Source: Paractinoplanes pyxinae
GTDB lineage: Bacteria; Actinomycetota; Actinomycetes; Mycobacteriales; Micromonosporaceae
Reading direction: 5' to 3'
DNA length: 64,000 nucleotides
Assembly: GCF_026626335.1 (NCBI RefSeq)
Contig: NZ_JAPNTZ010000003.1
Span: 1-64,000 of the forward strand
Shown: positions 57,473 to 64,000 of the stretch, in pieces
Numbering within the stretch: position 1 is the stretch's first letter
Layout: each line of letters starts with the position of its first letter
The notes under the pieces: model-generated
Databases searched by the model: none
The model's input: the letters and a program-made list of their open reading frames with translations, nothing else
Told to the model about the DNA's origin: nothing
Position numbers and translations under genes: made by a program

Positions 57473-60073
57473 TCAGATGAGGCGTTCCCGGCGGGCCGTC
57501 GCGAGCGCCTCGCTGCGGCGAGAGGCGCCGAGCTTGGCGTACAGGCTGGAGACGTGGGTCTTGACGGTGCTCTCGGCGATGAAGTGAGCCGCGGCTATGT
57601 CGGCGTAGGTCGCGCCGCGCGCCAGCTCGGCCAGGACGTCTCGCTCTCGCCGTGTCAACGCCTGACGGCCGGCGTCGGCCCGGACCGGTTCGGCCCGCGA
57701 GCTCCGGGCCGAGAAGTAGTCGACGATGTCGGTGCCGCTGATTGCTGCCTGTACGACGGTGTTGAGCCAGGGTGAAGCGGTGTAGCCACTGAGCCGCAGC
57801 AGCATGTCGCTGATCGGCGTGCCGTGCCGCAACCACCCGAGAAACGGCAGAGCGTTGCGGCGCACCTCGGTCAGGGCGACGGCCTTCTCGAGGTCGTCCA
57901 GGGCGCCGGCGTTGTCGCCGAGCGAGTCGCGGAGCTGGGCCGCGCAGACCATCGCCACCGCGGCCACCGGAGGCTGCAGACAGGTGGCTTCCTGGGCCGC
58001 CGTGGAGAAATGCTGATACGCGGCTCGGCGATCGCCGTGGAGATCCGCCCGGAACGCCTGGACCAGGGCCGCCTCGCCGGCCGCCCCGAGCTGCTGGAGT
58101 GTGTGACCGATGCCGGTCAGGCGGTTGCTGTCGGCGGCCAGTGCGGCGAGCAGCGCCCGGTTCACCAGCAGCGCTCGTTGCAGGTGCAAAGGCAGGGCTC
58201 CGGCTGCGGTGACTATCTCGGTTTGTTCGAGGATCGGCATGGGCGGATCCAGTACGGCCGCCGCGTCCGCCACGGAGGCCCGGGTCAGAGCCAGGGCGAC
58301 GCCCTCGATGGTCAGCCAGAACAGGGTGCACAGGTCGGCGGCCTGGATCGACGGCGGCGTCCGATCCGGCGAATTGATCAGCCACGGCGGCGCGCTCATC
58401 CTGCTCAGGCTCAGGGCGAGACCGGCTCGCGGTACGGAGAAGCGAACGGCCGGCTCGGGAAGCCCGGCCGCCGCGGCGAGAGCGACGTTCGCCACCTCGA
58501 CGCCCGCCCGCTCCCGGCCCAGCATGTACTGGCTCAGCGCCAGGTGTGACGTGGCGGCCGCCTCGAGAGCGGGCAGGACATGGCTGCGGGACAGCGCGAT
58601 CACGCTGCTCAGATGAACTTCGGCCTCGTCCAGGTCGCCGGTCCACATCTGCGTCACGGCGAGCTCGAGCAGCAGCAACGGAAGGCACTCCTGAGCCGCG
58701 GGCCGGCGCAGGACGTCGGCCACCAGCCGCCGGCCGTCCGCGACGGCGGCCGCGATGGACTCCTGGCCGAGCCGGGCCCGCATCAGCCGGAGGCACGCCC
58801 GTTGCACGCCGGCCGCGACGGAGTCGAGCGGCGGCCGGTCGAGGATCAAGTTCATCCAGTACCGCGCTCCGGCCACGTCGTCCCGGAGCCAGCATTCGAC
58901 GGCCACGGTGAACCAGCAATCTTCGGCGGCCAGCACGGCTTCGCTGTGCCGCGCGACGAACGCCGCGATCTGTTCGCCTTCTCCGCGGAGCACCATCGAC
59001 AGGCCCTCGGTGGCCAGCAGGTGAGCGGCGCCCTCGTGATCGCCGACGTGCTCGAGCCGCCCGAAGGCCCGCTCGTGGTCGTTGCGGGCGAGATCTAGCC
59101 GTACCGCCTGTCGTACCGCGGCGCGTGCCCTGTCCTCGTCGCTTCCCGGCCTGCTCAACCGCCGGTGGATGACTTCCTGAAGGACCGGGTGGACGCGGTA
59201 CCGGGCCGGCTCGGCCGGGCCGCTGACCCGCTGAACCAGCAGCGCGGTGGCCTCCAACTGCTCGAGAGCTTCCGGGGCCGCGGCGTCCCGCGTCAGATGC
59301 TCGGCGAGGTCCGAGGTGACGACCTGTTCACCGGCGATGCACAACAGCAGATGTCGCTCGGTGTCGCTCAGGCCGGCGAAGGTCTCGTCGACGATCTGCC
59401 GCGCCGCTTCGGCCCGGCTGCCGTCGAGACCCGCGCGGGCGGCGCCGAGCGGGTCGGCCGCGGCGGCGACGTTCCGCGCGGTCAGCACGTGGACGGCGCA
59501 CCAGCCCTGCGCCCTTTCCGCCACCGCCTCGGCCAGGTCGGCGGAGTCGATGCGCACGTGCGCGAGCGTCAAGGTGCGCGATTCGTCCGGGGTCAATCGG
59601 AGCACATCGCCGTGCAGGACGGCGAGATCGCCGAGCAGAGCCGGTACGAGGTGGTGCAGGGCCAGCGGCGTCCGCGACAACAGGAGCAGGTGCAGGCTGG
59701 CCGGATCATGGCGCAGCCGGTGATCGATGAGCAGCAACGCATCCGCGGGGAGCCGGTGCGCGTCGTCGATCACCACCAGCGCCGGCCTCGATCCGCCGGC
59801 CGCCGCGGCCGCGTCGAGCACATTCCGGAGAGTCGCGGCGCTGTAGCCCGCGTCGGCACAGATCCAGATGACCCCCGGCCGCGATGGCCTGTCCCGGCGC
59901 AGCCACCCGCTGACACCGACGGTCTTGCCGGCGCCGGCCGGGGCCACGAGCACGACGACGGCACTGTCGTGCACCTGCTCCAGCCGTTCCCACAAGCGAC
60001 GGCGAGGCAGGTACGCGGCCGGCAGCGGCGGCGCCGGGCGAGTCAGCGAAAGCGGTAGTTGGGCGTGAATCAT
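57473..60073 (-). CDS. LAL (MalT-type) LuxR-family transcriptional regulator
   Basis: The 866-residue regulator has an AAA/NTPase domain with Walker A VAPAGAGKT (about residues 46-54) and Walker B LVVIDDAH. A long helical TPR-like middle follows, and then a C-terminal LuxR HTH (LTRREREVLAELARGATYADIAAAHFIAESTVKTHVSSL). ATG 60073 is chosen because CAGGGGG lies six bases upstream; GTG 60097 has none. A 28-codon ORF ends 33 bases upstream on the same strand. Such regulators often control secondary metabolism or secreted enzymes. Confidence 0.9.
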   Translation of the reverse strand: MIHAQLPLSLTRPAPPLPAAYLPRRRLWERLEQVHDSAVVVLVAPAGAGKTVGVSGWLRRDRPSRPGVIWICADAGYSAATLRNVLDAAAAAGGSRPALVVIDDAHRLPADALLLIDHRLRHDPASLHLLLLSRTPLALHHLVPALLGDLAVLHGDVLRLTPDESRTLTLAHVRIDSADLAEAVAERAQGWCAVHVLTARNVAAAADPLGAARAGLDGSRAEAARQIVDETFAGLSDTERHLLLCIAGEQVVTSDLAEHLTRDAAAPEALEQLEATALLVQRVSGPAEPARYRVHPVLQEVIHRRLSRPGSDEDRARAAVRQAVRLDLARNDHERAFGRLEHVGDHEGAAHLLATEGLSMVLRGEGEQIAAFVARHSEAVLAAEDCWFTVAVECWLRDDVAGARYWMNLILDRPPLDSVAAGVQRACLRLMRARLGQESIAAAVADGRRLVADVLRRPAAQECLPLLLLELAVTQMWTGDLDEAEVHLSSVIALSRSHVLPALEAAATSHLALSQYMLGRERAGVEVANVALAAAAGLPEPAVRFSVPRAGLALSLSRMSAPPWLINSPDRTPPSIQAADLCTLFWLTIEGVALALTRASVADAAAVLDPPMPILEQTEIVTAAGALPLHLQRALLVNRALLAALAADSNRLTGIGHTLQQLGAAGEAALVQAFRADLHGDRRAAYQHFSTAAQEATCLQPPVAAVAMVCAAQLRDSLGDNAGALDDLEKAVALTEVRRNALPFLGWLRHGTPISDMLLRLSGYTASPWLNTVVQAAISGTDIVDYFSARSSRAEPVRADAGRQALTRRERDVLAELARGATYADIAAAHFIAESTVKTHVSSLYAKLGASRRSEALATARRERLI

Positions 60074-60106
60074 CCGAACCCCCTGGGTTGCGGACACGCC
60101 GGATGC

Positions 60107-60193
60107 TCAGCCGTGGCCAGCCTTGCTGCTGTCGTTCCCCCAGGTGCTACTGGCCGAGTCGGCGTCCGGTGCAACCTCCTCCTTCTTAGTCAC
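60107..60193 (-). CDS. 28-residue short ORF ahead of the LAL regulator
   Basis: GTG at 60193 preceded by AGGAG with eight-base spacing opens a 28-codon frame (VTKKEEVAPDADSASST, then WGNDSSKAGHG) ending TGA at 60107. The product is hydrophilic, with a Ser/Thr/Gly-rich second half. It lies in the leader of the LAL gene. It could be a peptide precursor, a leader-peptide control element or a small regulator. No family recognised. Translation is supported only by the ribosome site. Confidence 0.55.
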   Translation of the reverse strand: MTKKEEVAPDADSASSTWGNDSSKAGHG

Positions 60194-60302
60194 AACTCGA
60201 TCTCCTGTCAAAGAGTCATCGATTGATGGCTCAGCGTGGCACGCCGGTAATCCGCCGAACCGGGGGAGCCGCCCCGCCCATCCGGTTCCTACCGTCGGTC
60301 AG

Positions 60303-60647
60303 GTGAAGACTCGAGGCGCGGTCGAGGTGTTGTGCTTCGCCTTCGCCGCCGATGTGGACACCGCGGCGGTTCTGCCGACGCTGCGCAGGCTCGTCGACGA
60401 CGGTCTGATCCGCATCAACGACCTCACTCTGCTGACCCGTACGCCGGGCGGCGGGGACGACGTCGCCGGGGCGTGGACGCCGTTGCCGGCGAATGATCTG
60501 AGACTGATCGCCGGGAGTCCGGGACCCGGGCCGCACCGGTCGTCGGCCGGGATAGTCGATCACCTGGTCGCGCTGGCGCAGTTGCATCTCGACGGCGTGC
60601 TGACGCTGTCGGAGGTCATGACGGCCAAGCGCCGGGTGGTGAAGTGA
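60303..60647 (+). CDS. DUF6325-like small protein with SHOCT-like tail
   Basis: From GTG 60303 the 114-residue protein reads GAVEVLCFAFAADVDTAAVLPTLRRLVDDGLIRINDLTLL, like DUF6325 proteins. It ends in a short helical motif (LHLDGVLTLSEVMTAKRRV) resembling a SHOCT domain. It is divergent from the short ORF and LAL gene, and convergent with the GGDEF-EAL gene (3-base gap). Confidence 0.6.
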   Translation: MKTRGAVEVLCFAFAADVDTAAVLPTLRRLVDDGLIRINDLTLLTRTPGGGDDVAGAWTPLPANDLRLIAGSPGPGPHRSSAGIVDHLVALAQLHLDGVLTLSEVMTAKRRVVK

Positions 60648-60650
60648 GGC

Positions 60651-62915
60651 CTATGACTGGTCCGCGGTCGCCGGCTCGGTGGTGATGGCGCTCAGCGGGC
60701 CGGGACGTCCGTACAGGAAGCCCTGCCCGACGCGGCAGCCCAGGTCCATCAGCATCGCCGCCTGAGCCTGGTCCTCGATGCCCTCGGCGACGGCGGTCAG
60801 GCCGATCGCGCCGAAGAGCTGCCACAGCGTGCCGAGGATGTGAACGGCGGCCGGGTCGCGCGCGATGTCCTGCACGTACGTCCGGTCGACCTTGACTATG
60901 TCGGCCGGGAACCGGTGCAGGTAGCGCAGCGAGGCGTAGCCGGTGCCGAAGTCGTCGATGGCGATGCGGATGCCGAACTCCCGCAGCCGGCGCAGCGCCC
61001 CGATCACCTCGGACTCGTCGGCCAGCGCGTTCTCGGTCACCTCGAGCACCAGCTGCCCGGGGCGCAGACCGGCCTCGTACAGCGTCGCCGCGACCTTCGA
61101 CGGGAACGAGGCGTCGAGCATCTGCGAGGGCGAGACGTTGACCGACAGGTACGCGGTCTGCGAGCCCGGCCACGAGGCGAACTCGGCGCACGCCCGGCGG
61201 AGCACCAGCAGCCCGAGGTCGCCGATCAGCCCGGCCCGTTCGGCGACCGGGATGAACACGTCCGGCGGCACCACGCCCAGGTGCGGGTGGTTCCACCGGG
61301 CCAGCGCCTCGACGCCGGCGACGCGCCGGCCGGCCAGGGTGACGATCGGCTGGAACACCACATGCAGGGCCGAGTGCTGCAGAGCCTGTTGCAGCTCGGC
61401 CCGCCACATCACCTCACGGTCGAAGCCCTGCCGCATCGAGGGCTCGAACATCGCGTACGCGTCCTTGCCCTGGGTCTTGGCGGCGTACATGGCAAGGTCG
61501 ACGTTCTTGCGCAGATCGGCCGAGCCGGCCGAGCCGTCGGAGAAGGCGATGCCCACGCTCGCGCCCAGCCGCACCGTGCGCGGGCCGACCTCGACCGGGT
61601 CGTGCAGCAGTTCGAGCAGCCGCTGGATCCGCCCGGTCAGGTCGTGGACGCGGGCGGTCAGCACGGCGAACTCGTCGCCGCCGAACCGGGCCACCGTGTC
61701 CGGCTCGGTGAAGCAGGCGCGCAGCCGCTCGCCGGCCACCCGCAGCACGATGTCGCCCGCGTCGTGCCCCAGCGAATCGTTGATCATCTTGAAGTCGTCG
61801 AGGTCCAGGTACGCGATGGCGACCGGCTGACCGGCGTCGAGCGCACCCTCGAGCCGCTCCAGGAACAGCGCGCGGTTGCCCAGGCCGGTCAGCGGATCGT
61901 GGTAGGCCTGGTGCCGCAGCCGCCGGGTCAGCGTCGAGTTGTGCAGCAACGTCGACAATTGCCGCAGCAGGATCAGCAGCAGGCCGATCATCAGCGGGAT
62001 GGCCTCGGGCGCGTCGACCTCGACTCCGGCCAGCGTCTGACCGACGACCACGAGCGCGGCCAGACCGAACGGCACGTACGGCAGACCCGTCTGCCATCGG
62101 GCGGTCACTCCGGTGTGGTCGAACGTCATCGGCCGCCGCGTCGCCAGCCAGCCGGCGGCCGCGCACGAGGCGAAGGCGATGAACCAGCCGGCGTCCGAGT
62201 TCTGCCCGGTGGCGTAGGTGCCCGCCGAGGTGTCCAGGGCGAACAGCACGTCGCTCACGGTCATCCCGGCCAGGCCCATGAGCAGGAGCAGACCGACGCC
62301 GCGGCTGTCGCGACGCGTACGGGCGGCAAGCAGCACGACGACGGTCGCCATCACGATGTCGGCGACCGGGTAGGCCACCGACACGGCGAACGCGAGCAGC
62401 GAATCGGCGCCGGCCTCCCACACCTCGCGGACCGTCAGGGACCAGCCGATCACGAACAGCGCGCAGGCGACGATCAGGCCGTCCAGCAGCACGGTCAGGC
62501 GCGAGCCGACGGACGCCCAGCCCGCGATCAGCCACAGCCCCACCGTGGCGAGCAGGGGAAACAACAGGTAGCCGACGTCGGCCAGGGACGGGAACAGCAC
62601 CTCGGCGTGGACCACCAGCTCGTTCCACGACCAGTAGAAGTTGCCCACACCCCAGCTCAGGGTGCCGGCCGCCAGCAGACGCCAGCCGATGCGCTCCTTG
62701 CCGTCGACCTTGCGGGCCGCGGTGTTGCAGGGAATGGCGGCCAGACAGGCCAGAAGGCTGCTGCCCAGCTGCGTGTAGGGCGCCGCGGCCGTGCCGGACA
62801 GGAAGAAGATCGGTACACCGGCCACGATGCACAACGCAACCAGCGCGGCCGCATGGGGCTGCTGACCGCCATTCACTTTCACGCGGCGCAGTCTCACACG
62901 CACCGGCGGTCGCAT
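60651..62915 (-). CDS. Membrane GGDEF-EAL protein
   Basis: The 754-residue protein has about ten N-terminal membrane helices (residues 20-310), a GGDEF domain with RFGGDEFAVL and an EAL domain with VEALARWNHP and DDFGTGYASL. Both catalytic signatures are intact, so it is a potential cyclic di-GMP synthase and phosphodiesterase. The membrane part differs from that of the other GGDEF-EAL protein at 51624. ATG 62915 follows GGGAA; GTG 62879 is an alternative. Confidence 0.92.
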   Translation of the reverse strand: MRPPVRVRLRRVKVNGGQQPHAAALVALCIVAGVPIFFLSGTAAAPYTQLGSSLLACLAAIPCNTAARKVDGKERIGWRLLAAGTLSWGVGNFYWSWNELVVHAEVLFPSLADVGYLLFPLLATVGLWLIAGWASVGSRLTVLLDGLIVACALFVIGWSLTVREVWEAGADSLLAFAVSVAYPVADIVMATVVVLLAARTRRDSRGVGLLLLMGLAGMTVSDVLFALDTSAGTYATGQNSDAGWFIAFASCAAAGWLATRRPMTFDHTGVTARWQTGLPYVPFGLAALVVVGQTLAGVEVDAPEAIPLMIGLLLILLRQLSTLLHNSTLTRRLRHQAYHDPLTGLGNRALFLERLEGALDAGQPVAIAYLDLDDFKMINDSLGHDAGDIVLRVAGERLRACFTEPDTVARFGGDEFAVLTARVHDLTGRIQRLLELLHDPVEVGPRTVRLGASVGIAFSDGSAGSADLRKNVDLAMYAAKTQGKDAYAMFEPSMRQGFDREVMWRAELQQALQHSALHVVFQPIVTLAGRRVAGVEALARWNHPHLGVVPPDVFIPVAERAGLIGDLGLLVLRRACAEFASWPGSQTAYLSVNVSPSQMLDASFPSKVAATLYEAGLRPGQLVLEVTENALADESEVIGALRRLREFGIRIAIDDFGTGYASLRYLHRFPADIVKVDRTYVQDIARDPAAVHILGTLWQLFGAIGLTAVAEGIEDQAQAAMLMDLGCRVGQGFLYGRPGPLSAITTEPATADQS

Positions 62916-63008
62916 TCAAGATTCCCGTGCCGGCGCCGGCCTTCTCATGTGGACGTCCTTCGATACCGTCGCAGTCCGGGCGCGGTTGTCCGCGCGAGGA
63001 GGTTGGAC

Positions 63009-63434
63009 ATGACCAGGCCGATCGATTCGTCCGGTTTGGGCGGCACACTGGCCGATGTGGTGGCTGCGCTCGGCCAGGCTCAGGCAGCCTCCGGCGATCA
63101 AAAGGCGCAGGAACCGCCAGTCGGTACGGGCGAGGCCGCCGACGGCCGGATCCGGGTGCGGGCGACGCTGCCGGGGCGGATCGAAAGCCTCGAGCTGGAG
63201 CCGTCGGTGCTGCGGCTCGGTGGCGACGAGCTGGCGCAGCAGATCGAGGCGGCCGTCAACGCCGCGCTCGCCGACCTGCAAGGCCGGGCCGTGACCGCTG
63301 CCGGTCCGGCCGACCTCGGCGCGCTCACTGATCAGCTCAAGGACATCCAGGCCGACGCGGAGCGTCAGTTCGCGAAGCTGACCACCTCGCTGATCGAGGC
63401 GCAGGAGCAGATCGCCCGCCGGGCCGGTGACTGA
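63009..63434 (+). CDS. YbaB/EbfC-family nucleoid-associated protein
   Basis: The 141-residue protein has the YbaB core (GRIRVRATLPGRIESLELEPSVLRLGGDELAQQIEAAVNAALADLQ) and a helical C terminus. Members near WXG100 genes are common at actinobacterial type VII effector loci. ATG 63009 follows GGAGG. Its stop overlaps the next ATG (TGATG). Confidence 0.8.
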   Translation: MTRPIDSSGLGGTLADVVAALGQAQAASGDQKAQEPPVGTGEAADGRIRVRATLPGRIESLELEPSVLRLGGDELAQQIEAAVNAALADLQGRAVTAAGPADLGALTDQLKDIQADAERQFAKLTTSLIEAQEQIARRAGD

Positions 63435-63760
63435 TGAGCGGCTTCCGGATCGATCCCGAGCGGCTGTCGGCCTCCGGGTCGGCCCTGCAGAGCGTCGCCT
63501 CGCGACTTTCTTCGGAGCTGGCGTCGTTCCAGTCCGAATTGGCGGGGTTCGGCGCGCCCTGGGGGAGTGACGACATCGGCTCGCTGATCGGCGCCGCCCA
63601 TGACGAGGTGTCCTCGTGGGCCTTCGAGTGTTATCAGGACGCTCTGGACGAAATGGCCTCAGCCGGTGCCGACGTGGTGGACATCAGCGCTCAGCACGCC
63701 GAGGTGGATGAGAACGTCAGCCGGCGGTTCCGTGGGCTGCTCGGCGAGCTGGGGCGCTGA
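63434..63760 (+). CDS. WXG100-like (ESAT-6 superfamily) protein
   Basis: The 108-residue helical-hairpin protein (MSGFRIDPERLSASGSALQSVASRL, then GFGAPWGSDDIGSLIG) has the Trp-Gly turn of type VII secretion partners. It is coupled to the YbaB gene before and lies 3 bases ahead of a larger WXG-like protein after it, so it is probably co-secreted with that protein. Confidence 0.78.
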   Translation: MSGFRIDPERLSASGSALQSVASRLSSELASFQSELAGFGAPWGSDDIGSLIGAAHDEVSSWAFECYQDALDEMASAGADVVDISAQHAEVDENVSRRFRGLLGELGR

Positions 63761-63763
63761 CGC

Positions 63764-64000
63764 GTGGGCATGGAGATCCCGGGCGAGCTGCGGTCGCTGC
63801 TCGACATCCTCGGTTTCAGCTGGCCGGAGGCCGACGAGACCGCCCTGGCCGAGATGGGTCGGGCGTGGATGGCGTTCTCCGACCGGCTCGAGGCGATCGT
63901 GTCGGACGCGACGTCGACCGCCGCCGAGGTGTGGACGGAGCACGAGGGCGAGAGCGTCGCCGCCTTCCAGGCCTGGTGGGCCCGGGAGGACAGCCCGGCC
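63764..64000 (+). CDS. N terminus of a WXG-like type VII effector (runs off the window)
   Basis: The visible 79 residues (MEIPGELRSLLDILGFSWPEADETALAEMGRAWMAFSDRL, then FQAWWARED) match the N-terminal targeting domain that leads many polymorphic toxins in actinobacteria. GTG 63764 or ATG 63770 may start it. The C terminus is outside the window, so the effector type is unknown. Confidence 0.7.
   Translation, partial: MGMEIPGELRSLLDILGFSWPEADETALAEMGRAWMAFSDRLEAIVSDATSTAAEVWTEHEGESVAAFQAWWAREDSPA

Noticed and set aside
60840..63008. Upstream part of the long plus-strand frame that ends in the YbaB gene
   Set aside because: It lies antisense to the GGDEF-EAL gene. Only the portion from ATG 63009, with GGAGG, is a gene.

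Overview
The window looks like a stretch of chromosome from a high-GC, filamentous-type actinobacterium of the Micromonosporaceae, most likely Actinoplanes or a close relative. The genus is an inference. It rests on very high GC, frequent GTG and TTG starts, F420-type (PPOX and Ddn-like) enzymes and a gene order that follows the conserved actinobacterial block known from Mycobacterium tuberculosis (tlyA, nadK, recN, steA, steB/mctB, pyrG, nudix, xerD, parA, scpA, scpB, rluB, cmk, der). I see no plasmid, phage, IS or CRISPR signature. The only RNA gene is a tRNA-Pro(GGG) at 48592-48668.

Region 1 (1-19.6 kb) is a largely co-directional core block. It has an RGG-repeat/TPR protein, a NagD-like HAD phosphatase, TlyA, NAD kinase and RecN. 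The SteA/SteB division pair follows, then a translationally coupled envelope cluster (MraY/WecA-like membrane enzyme, lipid II flippase MurJ, GT4 glycosyltransferase, phosphatase-like membrane protein), CTP synthase and a Nudix hydrolase.

Region 2 (19.6-33.6 kb) lies between the Nudix gene and ald-xerD, which are normally nearly adjacent. It reads as lineage-specific accessory DNA. It holds secreted proteins (a Gly/Ala/Glu repeat protein, a cutinase, an M28 aminopeptidase, a PAF-acetylhydrolase-like esterase), regulators (TetR, DeoR, WYL) with divergent targets, a GIDE-like membrane protein, an Imm63-like protein, an L7/L12-C-like membrane protein and a pentapeptide-repeat protein.

Region 3 (33.7-48.7 kb) returns to the core: alanine dehydrogenase, XerD, a ParA ATPase, an apparently catalytically dead site-2-protease homologue, ScpA and ScpB, RluB, then Cmk, Der and tRNA-Pro. 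ScpA carries about 400 extra acidic residues at its C terminus. ScpB carries about 315 at its N terminus. Small accessory genes (an MDR oxidoreductase with a divergent TetR, an enoyl-CoA hydratase-like protein) interrupt the block.

Region 4 (48.7-64 kb) is signalling and envelope stress. It has an internally shortened ECF sigma factor with a putative membrane anti-sigma partner, two GGDEF-EAL proteins, a subtilisin with a Trp-rich tail, a DUF1269 protein, an AI-2E family transporter and a large LAL-type LuxR regulator preceded by a 28-codon ORF. The window ends in a YbaB / WXG100 / WXG-like effector operon that runs off the edge.

The observations most worth following are the paired acidic extensions on ScpA and ScpB, the pseudo-protease between parA and scpA, the mini sigma factor, the short ORF ahead of the LAL regulator, and two cleanly readable TetR operator pairs.
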